Source: an uncultured Muribaculaceae bacterium (GTDB lineage Bacteria > Bacteroidota > Bacteroidia > Bacteroidales > Muribaculaceae). From it: a stretch of 64,000 bases of DNA. The notes below the pieces were generated by a model, which ran no database searches, was not told where the DNA came from, and saw only the letters and a program-made list of their open reading frames with translations. This document shows positions 28,507 through 37,597 of the stretch, in pieces. Position numbers and translations under genes: made by a program. The DNA lies in the NCBI GenBank assembly GCA_910585275.1, contig CAJUCW010000020.1, positions 4,594 to 68,593 on the forward strand, read 5' to 3'. Numbering within the stretch: the first letter of the stretch is position 1; each line of letters starts with the position of its first letter.

Positions 28507-28514
28507 CAAAGTTA
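28507..28514 (-). promoter_or_regulatory. Bacteroidota -7 box for lysC
   Basis: The minus strand reads TAACTTTG, a match to TAnnTTTG, about 72 bp before the lysC ATG. I see no clear TTTG at the -33 position. Confidence 0.5.
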
Positions 28515-28583
28515 GCTAATTTTTTTGAGTGGAATTTATTTAAGAAGTTGAAAAAGGAAAATAGAATCGAAAATAATATTGTT

Positions 28584-28606
28584 ATATAGGTAAACGTTTC
28601 CTATAT
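28584..28606. promoter_or_regulatory. Palindromic candidate operator between lysC and yqgE
   Basis: ATATAGG and CCTATAT form 7-bp arms around the core TAAACGTTT, itself nearly symmetric. It lies in the 300-bp divergent intergenic region and could be bound by a LacI/GalR-like or other dimeric regulator. No such regulator is encoded here. Confidence 0.4.
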
Positions 28607-28734
28607 GACATCGCACAGAATATTTGTGCATTTCAAATTTCTGTAATCAAACATGCCCAAGGCATGTCGCGACATTCAAAATTGCATAAATATTTTGTGT
28701 TTACCATAAAAGCGTTCCCTAATTTATAAGAAGA

Positions 28735-29331
28735 ATGAACTTAAAAAATCTACTCTATGATTATAATCCGGATATAGTGCCGGAGCGCGGTAGCCTACTG
28801 ATTTCGGAGCCTATGATGGATGAGGCTTTCTTCTGTCGGTCGGTGGTGATGATTCTTGACATAGACCGAGGGCGTGGCCATTTAGGGCTCGTGATGAACA
28901 AACCCACACATTTGACTTTGAAAAACCTTATGCCTGAATGGGAAAAAGGTGGAGATGTGCCTGTGTTCTGCGGAGGCCCGGTTGACAACCAACGTCTTTT
29001 TATGCTCCATACGCTCGGAGATTTGTTTGATGGCGCTTCGGAGGTGATACCCGGAATATACGTGGGTGGTAATATTGAAAATATTGTTGACTATATCGAC
29101 AGCGGCGGCGAAATAGAGGGCAAAATGCGCTTTTTCCTTGGCTACAGCGGATGGAGTAAAGACCAGTTGGAAATGGAAAAGGAGAATCATTCATGGGCCA
29201 TCGACTTGCATCCTGATGCATCCGGACTTCTTCGGGGTGAAGGAAATTCCTATTGGAGGAGAGAGGTGAAACGTCTGGGAGAAAAATATCGCAGTTGGCT
29301 CATGGTGCCGCAAGATCCTTCCTATAATTAA
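28735..29331 (+). CDS. YqgE/AlgH family protein
   Basis: 198 residues. Family blocks: GSLLISEPMMDEAFFCRSVVMIL, GHLGLVMNKPTHLTLKNL, PVFCGGPVDNQRLFMLHTL, RFFLGYSGWSKDQLEMEKENHSW. Cytosolic, widely conserved, function not settled (DUF179; linked to alginate regulation in Pseudomonas only by name). Single-gene unit divergent from lysC. The slightly longer N-terminus (KNLLYDYNPDIVPERG) is usual in Bacteroidota. Confidence 0.92.
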   Translation: MNLKNLLYDYNPDIVPERGSLLISEPMMDEAFFCRSVVMILDIDRGRGHLGLVMNKPTHLTLKNLMPEWEKGGDVPVFCGGPVDNQRLFMLHTLGDLFDGASEVIPGIYVGGNIENIVDYIDSGGEIEGKMRFFLGYSGWSKDQLEMEKENHSWAIDLHPDASGLLRGEGNSYWRREVKRLGEKYRSWLMVPQDPSYN

Positions 29332-29480
29332 GTTGTCAGTTCATTGTTTGAGTTATCAGTCCGTTGTTTTTGACGCCTAACAGATTGTGGCCCGTATGAA
29401 ATGCGGAAGTCTTACCTCGTTGTCGGATATGAATAATTTACTTGGCGTTTCCCTTTGAATAACGTTTTTCGACTGTAAAG

Positions 29481-29969
29481 ATGTCTAACTCTGACCGCGT
29501 TGAAATTTCTTCACCTGGCCAACCCCTAATCGGCACTGACAGATTCATTGACGAATACCAATCACGCAATGAAGAACTTGCGGACATCATGCGGAGAATG
29601 GGCTTCTGCGAAGAGAAAGGCAGCGGTATGGATAAAGCACTTACGGCAATCGAAAAATATCAACTGCCACCCATAAAATATCGGGTATCCGATATTCGTA
29701 CCACCATAATACTTTCGGCATTCAAGAAATGGAGTGATACCTCCAAAGAGGAGCGTGTCATGGCGTGCTACCAACATGCCAGCCTCAAGTATCTCGCCAA
29801 TGAAATGCTTACCAACAAGTCACTTCTTGAAAGATTGGGCGTTGATGAGAAAAATTATCCCCTTATTTCAGTTGTGATAAAGGAGGCGATGGCTCAGGGA
29901 CTGATAAAAGTCGGAACACCGGATGGGACTAATCGCAGGGATATTGCTTATATTCCTCACTGGGGATAG
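29481..29969 (+). pseudogene. 3' remnant of an AlbA_2-type ATP-binding / RecG-like transcriptional regulator
   Basis: 162 residues can be read, but they match only the C-terminal part of COG2865-type proteins: DRVEISSPGQPL, then RNEELADIMRRMGFCEEKGSGMDKAL, then a winged-helix-like tail ending ...DGTNRRDIAYIPHWG. The N-terminal AlbA_2 DNA-binding/ATP-binding domain is missing and a TAA sits in frame 21 nt before the first ATG. The 150 bp between yqgE and this remnant hold nothing recognisable. Probably a relic of a mobile or degraded locus; translation of the fragment cannot be excluded. Confidence 0.65.
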
Positions 29970-30082
29970 TTCATGTAATTTCATGTAATGAATCGCCTGA
30001 ATTTCATTGAAACTGGATTGGGTAATTAAATTTATATAATTGAATATAAGTCAGTTCCAAGCAAGAGATTCATGTATGTCTC

Positions 30083-30322
30083 ATGTATATTTCAATGAAA
30101 ATGATAACAGATTTAGTGCCTCGTGTTAGAGAGGTAACCCGGATAATCTCCGATTGTTCAAGTGGTACCATGCCTTTTGAACAGGCGTTTGCACTCGCTC
30201 GATTCTATTACGACTTTCAGGAAACCAACGCGATTATCGCCGAGGCGGAAGCTATTTGTTCTCATCACCAATTATCTGTAGTCGGTTTCTATAAAATCAC
30301 CCGTTCCGGAAGACTTGGATAG
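30083..30322 (+). CDS. Small hypothetical protein, doubtful
   Basis: 79 residues with a plausible amphipathic composition (LVPRVREVTRIISDCSSGTMPFEQAFALARFYYDF) and no family I recognise. Its last 51 bases overlap the 3' end of the convergent GLPGLI gene, which suggests a truncated gene or relic like the adjacent remnant. No clear promoter box upstream. Confidence 0.3.
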   Translation: MYISMKMITDLVPRVREVTRIISDCSSGTMPFEQAFALARFYYDFQETNAIIAEAEAICSHHQLSVVGFYKITRSGRLG

Positions 30323-31099
30323 ATTTTCGGGTGAAATCTCAACATTGATACCCTTTGCCTTCAAATGCCCCATGGGATTGTCACGCATGGCTCTCTTTGC
30401 CCTGAGTATGGCCTTTCGGTCACGTTTTTCATACTGTTCAGCTCCATATACGCCATTTATTATCTTTTCGGATTTTTCTATTCCGTCGGCGACATAACCA
30501 TATTTGCCTCCTGTACCTCTGACTTCGAGAATCAATCCCGGAAGTCCATGAAATTTCCACGGGCCATCCTGTATCGGGATTTCAGGAGTGAACCATGCAG
30601 TCCAGTGTCGGCCATGATAATCGGTGTCGGCCCGGATGCATTCATATCCAAGAATTGTCTTTGTGCTGTCGCCAATCTCCCATGTCATCTCGGAATAAGG
30701 CTCGGTATAATACACAGGTTCATCAGTGTCTAAAAGGTCATAGACCGTCATAATGGAGTCTGCGGAAGATTTCAGCACATAGACAGACTCAACTTTGCGC
30801 GGCAGTTTTGTAACATCTATAGAGCCTTGAGCAAGCATCGCTTGCAAAGCCGATTCCTGTGTCTTTTTGAAATTGGCAAGACCCTCGGGAGTGGATGACA
30901 TTGAATCAACCTCTTCTGAACGGGGGTTGAAGAATTTTGACTGCGTGGAATTTGCGAGAAGATGATACTTGTGATTTCTCTCCTTGCCGTTCTCAAAGAA
31001 AGATATTTCGGAATAGCTGACCTCGATGTCGGCTTTCGGTTGAGCAAAGGCATTTATCGCTACGAGGAACAGGAGTAGAAATGTGATTCTCTGTTTCAT
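30272..31099 (-). CDS. GLPGLI family protein 5 (last gene of the operon)
   Basis: 275 residues with a signal peptide cleaved after about residue 19 (VAINAFAQ). The name motif is GLPGLI at residues 185-190, preceded by the family block GDSTKTILGYECI, TDYHGRHWTAWFTPEIPIQDGPWK. The C-terminus reads IETDYR, in line with ETDYH in its paralogues. Function of the family (TIGR01200) is unknown; the proteins are exported and common in Bacteroidota. This copy belongs to the same subtype as the genes at 34555 and 36407. It follows the TonB receptor stop by 5 nt, so receptor and GLPGLI proteins are produced together. Confidence 0.85.
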   Translation of the reverse strand: MKQRITFLLLFLVAINAFAQPKADIEVSYSEISFFENGKERNHKYHLLANSTQSKFFNPRSEEVDSMSSTPEGLANFKKTQESALQAMLAQGSIDVTKLPRKVESVYVLKSSADSIMTVYDLLDTDEPVYYTEPYSEMTWEIGDSTKTILGYECIRADTDYHGRHWTAWFTPEIPIQDGPWKFHGLPGLILEVRGTGGKYGYVADGIEKSEKIINGVYGAEQYEKRDRKAILRAKRAMRDNPMGHLKAKGINVEISPENLSKSSGTGDFIETDYR

Positions 31100-31104
31100 A
31101 TTGA

Positions 31105-33684
31105 TTATTTTCTTATTGTTATCGAGAATAGAAGCTGACGGCCACGTAGTTGTCGTTGACTCTCGAATGATGAGAGTTGCGAGTAGGTGGTGTAGTTGTA
31201 GCTTCGTTTGTTGAGTATGTTTGTGAGCGACGCGGCAAACTCTATCCTCTTGTTGAGTTGAAAGGTCAGTTTGGTGTCAAGCATCACTATATTTTTATAA
31301 TTATGTTCGGTCAGTTCATTGCGGTAATGTTCGCCGCTGACCGTCCATTGCCATTTTCTGTAGGGAATGAAAGTCAGGCTCAGTTCGTTCTCCATTGTCG
31401 AGAGCCATGACTCGCTCAGACTGTTCATCGTCAGACGACTGTCGGAATAGTCTATGCGGTAGTCAAAGCTGAACCAGCGGCATGGATTTCCGTTGATTTT
31501 GCCTCCGACACTCCATCCTGTGCTGACCGAATTTACCGATTGCTGCTGCGAGAGCAGATGCGCCTCGTTGCGTCTGAAAGAGCCGTTGACATTGCAGCTT
31601 CCGCGCATGAAGTCGAGGGTCTTGCCTATGTTGCCCATCGCCATAAATGTCTTACCGTCGTTCCTGGCATCGGCATAGCTATAGACAACATAATCGCCAT
31701 AAAGCTGTTGCGCCATAGTATATGGTACGTGATTCCACGACTGCATAACCATACCGTTGGCAAACAATCCGTGACGGGTGTGTTTGTAATTGATGCTTGC
31801 AGACACGTTCTGAGACGAAGAATTGTAGAAGTCATCTACACCGGACTTCAGGGTGCGGTAGTCGGTCATTATGAGGCCTGGATGGATAAGGTTGAGGTTC
31901 ATCGGCGAGCGTCCGAGGCCTCCGCGCAAGGTCCCCGAAAAGCGGTTGTTGGGCTTCCAGTTGAAACTTAGCGACGGAGAGAAATAAACCTCGTCGTGGT
32001 TTGCAATCGCTTTGTCAAAAGAATAATGGGCGTAACTGATGGGAATGTTGAATGCCAGGTTCACACGGCGCACCCAGTATTCAAACTTAGGGGTGGCATA
32101 TACGGTGAGGTAGTTGGTGTTTACCACGTTTTCAGTCAGCCCCGGAAGCTCCTCCGGAAATTCGGGCAGTTGCGAATCCATCGAGCGGAGATAACCCTTT
32201 ATGCCACCTTCAAGACTCAGGGTCATGCCCTTTATGTTGAATGCGTAAGCCGCGCTCTCATGGGTATAGAAAGCGTGGTCTGAGATATGCTGATTGAACT
32301 GCTGACTGTCTATGTCGAGATTCAGCGTCTGTGGCAGTGACTCCCATTCGTTCACGCTCTGGAAGGTTACAAGGTGTTTGCCATTGAAGCGTTTTATCAT
32401 CTTGAATTTGTTGCCGACATAGTAATCCGGCAACTTTGCCGACTGTCCGTTGGGTAAAGACCCGGTTGTGGCGAGGCTGACATCATTCCAGTCTATATTT
32501 GTCTGGAGCGTGTTGTTGATAAACGCGGTCTTTTGGTTTAGCTCATATATGAACTTGCCGCTCAATGAATGGCTGTGTTCCTTGCCACTTCGGTTTTCGG
32601 GAATTATACGGTTTCCATCGTCAAGAAAATAAGTGGTGATGTTGGAGGCATCGGTTGTGACGCGGTTGAATGAATAGTCGATGTTGGCCTTAAACTCGCC
32701 TCGGCCGAATTTCCGCAGACTGTTTGTCGATACGAGGAAAGAGCGGTTGAACAGAGTCCGTTTGTCGTTTAGTGACGGCACTCCCGGCAGACCGACTCCG
32801 ACATATCGGCTGAGACCTGTCTGCCGACGGTCGGCGAAGAAATCGGTACTTGACGATGCAAGGTTCTCGCCGGTATTGTTAGTGCGCAAGGTGGTTATGT
32901 TCTGGAATCCGGGCATCACTGCCATAGCGAACAGCTCGCCGTCCCATATCGCCCCTTCCGGCTGCCACGACCAACCACCTCCGGCATCTCCGTGGAATGT
33001 CCACGTCGCTTTCGCCTTGTTTTTCAGTTTGAGGTTTATTGCAGCCTTATCTGAGAAGGATATTCCCGACAGTACCTGCATCGGCTGATGGTTCTCCATG
33101 ACCTCGACCGCACCCACATCCTCGTGGCTGATGCCGTTGGTGGCTATGCCATATTTGCCACCGAGGAGGTCGGAGCCTTCGATATAGAATTTGTTGATGT
33201 CCTCTCCCTGATATTGTATCTTGCCATTGTTGGCAACATCTATTCCGGGCATGCGTTTCAGCACGTCACCGATGGAGCGGTCCTGCTGTTGGGCAAAGCT
33301 GCCGACATTATAGGTAATTGTATCGCCTTGTTCGCGAATGCGGTCAGACTTGACCGTTACTTCTTTGAGTAAGGTGGTTCCCGGCTCCATATAGACGGTC
33401 AATGGAAAACTAACGCTGTCAAGTGGAATGGATTGCTTGGCAAAGCTCATCATGGTAACTTCCAGACGGCAACCATCCACCGACGGCATATTGATAGAGA
33501 AGCCTCCGTTAGTCTTTGACGAAGAAAATTTTTTAATCTTGCCGTCAGCTCCTTTGACAATAACCGAAGCTCCGACAAGAGGTTCGTTGCTATCCTTGTC
33601 GATAACGTTGCCGGTCACATTGACCTGGGCCACTGCACTCGCCGAAACAAGGATGCATATCAGATAAATGAAAAGTCGATTCAT
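31105..33684 (-). CDS. TonB-dependent outer-membrane protein with N-terminal carboxypeptidase-like domain
   Basis: 859 residues. Signal peptide MNRLFIYLICILVSASAVAQ, then a CarboxypepD_reg-like beta-sandwich (VTGNVIDKDSNEPLVGASVIV, residues 21-105), a plug-like segment (DVLKRMPGIDVANNGKIQYQGEDINKFYIEGSDLLGG) and an outer-membrane barrel ending FSITIRK. Such barrels regularly accompany GLPGLI genes. Probable role is import or export of an unknown ligand handled by the GLPGLI proteins. The start overlaps the stop of the upstream GLPGLI gene by 4 nt. Confidence 0.88.
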   Translation of the reverse strand: MNRLFIYLICILVSASAVAQVNVTGNVIDKDSNEPLVGASVIVKGADGKIKKFSSSKTNGGFSINMPSVDGCRLEVTMMSFAKQSIPLDSVSFPLTVYMEPGTTLLKEVTVKSDRIREQGDTITYNVGSFAQQQDRSIGDVLKRMPGIDVANNGKIQYQGEDINKFYIEGSDLLGGKYGIATNGISHEDVGAVEVMENHQPMQVLSGISFSDKAAINLKLKNKAKATWTFHGDAGGGWSWQPEGAIWDGELFAMAVMPGFQNITTLRTNNTGENLASSSTDFFADRRQTGLSRYVGVGLPGVPSLNDKRTLFNRSFLVSTNSLRKFGRGEFKANIDYSFNRVTTDASNITTYFLDDGNRIIPENRSGKEHSHSLSGKFIYELNQKTAFINNTLQTNIDWNDVSLATTGSLPNGQSAKLPDYYVGNKFKMIKRFNGKHLVTFQSVNEWESLPQTLNLDIDSQQFNQHISDHAFYTHESAAYAFNIKGMTLSLEGGIKGYLRSMDSQLPEFPEELPGLTENVVNTNYLTVYATPKFEYWVRRVNLAFNIPISYAHYSFDKAIANHDEVYFSPSLSFNWKPNNRFSGTLRGGLGRSPMNLNLIHPGLIMTDYRTLKSGVDDFYNSSSQNVSASINYKHTRHGLFANGMVMQSWNHVPYTMAQQLYGDYVVYSYADARNDGKTFMAMGNIGKTLDFMRGSCNVNGSFRRNEAHLLSQQQSVNSVSTGWSVGGKINGNPCRWFSFDYRIDYSDSRLTMNSLSESWLSTMENELSLTFIPYRKWQWTVSGEHYRNELTEHNYKNIVMLDTKLTFQLNKRIEFAASLTNILNKRSYNYTTYSQLSSFESQRQLRGRQLLFSITIRK

Positions 33685-34541
33685 AAGTCATGTGGATAAT
33701 CGGTTTCTTCCTTGTCGTAGTTTACCGTTTTCGGTTTGTTTTCATTCGGAGTCTCTTTGATATTCAAATCAAAAGCCGCCTTGATTTTAGCAACTAAATT
33801 GGAATGTTTATACCGCCACCAGTTGTTGAAAAATTTGTCTCTTTTAACATCGAAATAATCATCCGATTTTCTATTGCTATAAAATCCCACTTCTCCCAGA
33901 CCATTATTCATAAGTCCACATCCCACGAACACATAATCTTTGTTGGTATCGTATGCCTCAAGAATAAGGCCGGGAAGGCCGCAAAGTTTCCAAGGACCTT
34001 CCTGCACCGGGATTTCCGGGGCGAACCACGCTGTCCATCGACGGCCTCGGTAATCGGTTGTAGCTTTGAAACACTCGTATCCAAGTATCTCTTTTGATTC
34101 ATCAGTCGTCTTCCACTCCGGTTTCTCCCATTCCTCCTTATATCGCCATGGAGTCATGTCGAAATAGTCCTCCTCTATAATCGCATTGGCCGAATAATCT
34201 TTATAGAGATACGACCTTTTATGACCGCTCAGGGTTGCGAATACGTTGGGATTACCTTTGTCCATCTCTGCCTTCAGCATCCCCCAGGCAGCATCCGGGT
34301 TTGCAAGTTTAAGAGAGTCCTGGAAAAATTGCTTTACATTGCAAAATAATGATTTTGTCTTGCCGATTCTAAGTATCATTTCATCCTTGAAAAACAATGA
34401 ATCGCGATGAAGCGTGTCGGTTACCTCAATACGGTTATAGCGCGCTTCAAGGATGGCAGGTTCGGCATCCTTCACCCAGTTGTCGGCGTAGGTTGTAACG
34501 ACACCGACAGCCAGAATTATATAGGCAAATAATCTTTTCAT
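33681..34541 (-). CDS. GLPGLI family protein 4 (subtype B)
   Basis: 286 residues from the ATG with CAT at 34539-34541 (MKRLFAYIILAVG); an upstream extension would run into the intercistronic repeat. Signal peptide ends near TTYAD. GLPGLI lies within KLCGLPGLILEAYD. The N-terminus (VKDAEPAILEARYNRIEVTDT) is nearly the same as in the gene at 35521 but differs from subtype A, which begins with an EI.VSY strand. C-terminus ETDYPHDL. Exported, role unknown. Overlaps the barrel gene by 4 nt. Confidence 0.85.
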   Translation of the reverse strand: MKRLFAYIILAVGVVTTYADNWVKDAEPAILEARYNRIEVTDTLHRDSLFFKDEMILRIGKTKSLFCNVKQFFQDSLKLANPDAAWGMLKAEMDKGNPNVFATLSGHKRSYLYKDYSANAIIEEDYFDMTPWRYKEEWEKPEWKTTDESKEILGYECFKATTDYRGRRWTAWFAPEIPVQEGPWKLCGLPGLILEAYDTNKDYVFVGCGLMNNGLGEVGFYSNRKSDDYFDVKRDKFFNNWWRYKHSNLVAKIKAAFDLNIKETPNENKPKTVNYDKEETDYPHDL

Positions 34542-34554
34542 AAGGTTAGATTTT

Positions 34555-35433
34555 TCAGTGGTAATCTGTTTCGAGGAAATCAATGTGTAGATCCGGCTTG
34601 TCATTGTATTCTATGTCAGGCATATCTATCTTGCTTCCATCAGGAGCGTTTTGTATGAGCATCCTTGACATTGAATCTCCTTTAAGCAGGAATTTTCTTT
34701 GGGCAGCCAGCATCTCAATTCTCGACACCATTTCATAATCTTTCACATTATAGATAGGCTTCATAAAAATATTGGATTCTTCGATTCCGTCGGCAACGAA
34801 TGAATGTTGTCCCGTTGAATCGGCAGCCTCCAAAATCAAGCCCGGTAATCCACAAAATTTCCAAGGACCGTCTTGTATCGGTATCTCCGGTGTAAACCAA
34901 ACCTTCCAATGGCGGCCATGAAAATCAGTTTCGGCAACTATACATTCATAACCAAGAATACTTTTCGTAGAATCTCCAATTTGCCATTGCATTTCACCAA
35001 GTGGTTCTGTATAATAATGACTATGGGAACTTCCATTTTTGTCGTATAATGAAAGTGTTGAATCATTCCTTGATTTTAATATGTACATCCTGCACTGTGG
35101 CAGAGCATTGTCATCAAATACACCGGTTTCTGCATATTTCGATGCCATGTTTTTAATAATTTCACGATAGATTGCTCTCCCGGAAGATGTCGTGCGAAGG
35201 GAATCGATGTATTCACATTGCTGATTGTAGAATTTTGATTCGACACTATTTGCCAACAACACCATTTGGTATTCGGCAGTATAAGCCTTGGCATCGGTTT
35301 TGAGATGCTCCTCGTGGCACAAATAGCTCACCCGGATTTCCGCCCTCGGGCAATCCGGTTTTTTCTTTTTTGCGACAGCTCCCAGAGCGACGCATATAAG
35401 AAGTAGTATTGAAATAAGTCTGTTTGTTGTCAT
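34555..35433 (-). CDS. GLPGLI family protein 3 (subtype A)
   Basis: 292 residues, signal peptide MTTNRLISILLLICVALGAVAKKKK, then RAEIRVSYLCHEEHLKT. Conserved centre GDSTKSILGYECIVAETDFHGRHWKVWFTPEIP and GLPGLILEAAD. C-terminus FLETDYH. It ends 13 nt before the subtype B gene at 33681; the same short junction sequence is found after the gene at 36407, evidence that an A-B gene pair was duplicated. Exported, unknown function. Confidence 0.85.
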   Translation of the reverse strand: MTTNRLISILLLICVALGAVAKKKKPDCPRAEIRVSYLCHEEHLKTDAKAYTAEYQMVLLANSVESKFYNQQCEYIDSLRTTSSGRAIYREIIKNMASKYAETGVFDDNALPQCRMYILKSRNDSTLSLYDKNGSSHSHYYTEPLGEMQWQIGDSTKSILGYECIVAETDFHGRHWKVWFTPEIPIQDGPWKFCGLPGLILEAADSTGQHSFVADGIEESNIFMKPIYNVKDYEMVSRIEMLAAQRKFLLKGDSMSRMLIQNAPDGSKIDMPDIEYNDKPDLHIDFLETDYH

Positions 35434-35520
35434 TGTCTTTTAATGTTCATCGTCAGCACAATATAGAGATTAGTTATTCAAGTTTCGTAAGTTCGACTTG
35501 CTGATTTCAGATTGAAAAAA

Positions 35521-36393
35521 TTAGCGATATGAACCGTTGTCATGTGGATAATTTGTTTCCTCTCTGTCGCCGTGTATCACTCTCGGTTCGTTGTCTCCTG
35601 GAGTCGCTTTGGGCCCTACACCAAAAGCAGCATTCATCTTTGCGCCGAAATTGGAGTGCTTATATTTCCACCAGTTTTTGAAAAACTTGTCACGGGTCAC
35701 GGTGGTGCGACCTCGCCGATCGTCATAGGTGAAAATACCAACCTCTGAATTCGGATTCTGCGTCAGACCATCCGCCTCAAAATGATACTCTTCATTATTA
35801 TCGTATGCCTCAAGAATCAGCCCCGGCAGTCCGCAAAGTTTCCAAGGACCTTCCTGAACAGGTATTTCCGGTGTGAACCACGCTGTCCATTTGCGTCCCC
35901 GGTAATCGGCAATGGCTTTGATACATTGATAACCGACTATCTCTTTCGACTCATCCATTATTTCCCATTCAGGTTTTTCCCAGTCTTCGGTATATTGCCA
36001 ACGTTCCAAATCGAAATACTCCCGTTCTGTCACTTTCCCTTCGGGGATATTCTTGTAAATATAACTCCAATAGTGACCGGATAACAGCTGTGTGTCATCC
36101 CTTTTGTCGCTCATGACTCTTGCCCTGTCAATCTCCCAGAATGTAGCTGGATCAACAGCTGTTATGGAATCCTTCCATAGTCTCTTTACTCCACAGAACA
36201 CGGATTTATCTTTCCCGATGCGCAACATTACGGGGTCTTTAGTAAAATGAGAAGAACGTTTGGTCGTGTCATAAACCTCTGTTCGGGTATAATGCACTTC
36301 CAGTATTGCCGGTTCCGCATCTTTTATCCATTTGTCGGCATAGGCTGCAATAACACCGATAACCAAAAATATATAGGCAAATAATCTTTTCAT
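35521..36393 (-). CDS. GLPGLI family protein 2 (subtype B)
   Basis: 290 residues. MKRLFAYIFLVIGVIAAYADKWIKDAEPAILEVHYTR is closely parallel to the protein at 33681, as are MLRIGKDKSVFCGVKRLWKDS and KLCGLPGLILEAYDNNEEYHFEADG. C-terminus EETNYPHDNGSYR, slightly longer than its sister. The 87-nt gap to the next gene is the largest inside the operon and has a run of weak AT-rich sequence but no clear promoter. Confidence 0.85.
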   Translation of the reverse strand: MKRLFAYIFLVIGVIAAYADKWIKDAEPAILEVHYTRTEVYDTTKRSSHFTKDPVMLRIGKDKSVFCGVKRLWKDSITAVDPATFWEIDRARVMSDKRDDTQLLSGHYWSYIYKNIPEGKVTEREYFDLERWQYTEDWEKPEWEIMDESKEIVGYQCIKAIADYRGRKWTAWFTPEIPVQEGPWKLCGLPGLILEAYDNNEEYHFEADGLTQNPNSEVGIFTYDDRRGRTTVTRDKFFKNWWKYKHSNFGAKMNAAFGVGPKATPGDNEPRVIHGDREETNYPHDNGSYR

Positions 36394-36406
36394 AAGGTTG
36401 GATTTT

Positions 36407-37276
36407 TCAGTGGTAATCTGTTTCGAGATAGTCGTACTTTCGGCTTTCCTCAGTTATCGGCGCATCGACACCGCCGCCAAGTTCGAATCCCGTTGCAGCC
36501 TTGAACATTGCGTTGCTGTTTTCCCGGTAGTGTCTTTGGGCACGGAGCATGTCTTTTCTGTCCATCTTCTCATACTCTGTATTGAAAACGGGAAAAATAG
36601 GCTGTGAGCTTGTCTCAATTCCAGTGACAGTAAATCTATGTTGTCCTGACGGTTCGCTTGCTTCCATAACAAGCCCGGGCAGACCGCAGAGCTTCCAAGG
36701 GCCGTCTTGCAGAGGAATTTCGGGAGTGAACCATACCGTCCATTCCCTCCCGTGATAATCGGCAGTAGCCATGATGCACTGATAGTCCAGAATCATTCTG
36801 GTGCTGTCTTCCACTATATCCCATTTAATTTCAGAGAAGGGTTCGTCATAGTAACCGCATTCACCCATTCCGGCTTGATCGTAGGTGATAGAAACTGATT
36901 TGGCAAAATCTTTCGTAACATATAAACGCGAGTGATATACCACACCGTCCATAGCACTACGATCCCGATTTTGTACATATGCCGCGACGGCTGCATCAAA
37001 CATCTGCCTTTCTTTCGCTCTACCCGACGGTGTAGAAAGCAACGAATCCCTATACTCTGTACTCGGGCAATAAAACTTACTCTGATTACGGTTTGCAAGC
37101 AGGATGAAAGGTGTGTTTTGCTCCACGACTCCGTCATTCCCACGCATAAACTTCTTGTGGTAGTTATAGCTAACCTTGATTTCTGCCCGGGGATAGTCTT
37201 GCTTCTTCTTTTCCGCACTTGCTCCGAGAGTCAGGAAAAGTAGAACCGATATTGTGATAAATCTTTTTATTGTCAT
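36407..37276 (-). CDS. GLPGLI family protein 1 (subtype A), first gene of the operon
   Basis: 289 residues from the ATG with CAT at 37274-37276 (MTIKRFITISVLLFL), chosen because it aligns with MTTNRLISILLLI of the paralogue; an ATG at 37303 would add nine residues before the signal peptide. Motif variant GLPGLV in KLCGLPGLVMEAS, so the name motif is not strictly kept. C-terminus YLETDYH. It is the promoter-proximal gene: a TAAATTTG box lies at 37323-37330 and a CRP/FNR-like palindrome at 37351-37366. Confidence 0.85.
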   Translation of the reverse strand: MTIKRFITISVLLFLTLGASAEKKKQDYPRAEIKVSYNYHKKFMRGNDGVVEQNTPFILLANRNQSKFYCPSTEYRDSLLSTPSGRAKERQMFDAAVAAYVQNRDRSAMDGVVYHSRLYVTKDFAKSVSITYDQAGMGECGYYDEPFSEIKWDIVEDSTRMILDYQCIMATADYHGREWTVWFTPEIPLQDGPWKLCGLPGLVMEASEPSGQHRFTVTGIETSSQPIFPVFNTEYEKMDRKDMLRAQRHYRENSNAMFKAATGFELGGGVDAPITEESRKYDYLETDYH

Positions 37277-37322
37277 TGCCTTTTGACAAATTCTTATTTT
37301 CATAGATATTGAAATTCAGTCG

Positions 37323-37366
37323 CAAATTTACACAATATAAACGATAAAACTGTGACAAATGTCACA
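37323..37366 (-). promoter_or_regulatory. GLPGLI operon promoter with CRP/FNR-like site
   Basis: Read on the minus strand: palindrome TGTGACATTTGTCACA (37366-37351), 20 bp, then TAAATTTG (37330-37323), a perfect TAnnTTTG -7 box. The palindrome matches the CRP consensus TGTGAn6TCACA. Its centre falls near -41, the position of a class II activator, and it takes the place of a TTTG -33 element, which is absent. The same arrangement recurs at 41714-41758 and 52793-52837. Confidence 0.75.
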
Positions 37367-37597
37367 AATTCTTTGTAATTTTTTGCATTTACATACCAGG
37401 GAGTGTTCGTCAGATTCTTGTTGTTGTCTCATTATCGAGTCTTCAGTTGTGCGTCGATATTAAGCCAGATGTCTAACGGCAGGTGAATGGCGTTCTGCCA
37501 GATTCAGACTTGGAACTGGTTGCCTACAACCCTCTGAAAATCAATGATTGCATTTTCTAAAGGTCTTAATGAAGCCGTGTCCTGTCTTAATGGACTC
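37367..37597. other. Spacer between GLPGLI operon promoter and the TPR-LuxR gene
   Basis: About 230 bp without a gene. It holds the upstream side of the CRP/FNR-like site and AT-rich sequence near 37367-37390. I see no terminator with a T-run for the TPR-LuxR gene, so read-through into the GLPGLI operon is possible. Confidence 0.5.

Larger units (their letters stand above)
28435..28734. other. Divergent intergenic region lysC/yqgE
   Basis: AT-rich, no gene seen. It contains the lysC -7 box (28507-28514), the palindrome at 28584-28606 and a compact hairpin at 28651-28667 (ACATGCC, loop CAA, GGCATGT). I found no full TTTG/TAnnTTTG pair for yqgE. Confidence 0.6.

Noticed and set aside
30272..37276. 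GLPGLI proteins as type IX secretion cargo
   Set aside because: They have ordinary signal peptides but no C-terminal T9SS domain; their ends are a short ETDY-type tail.
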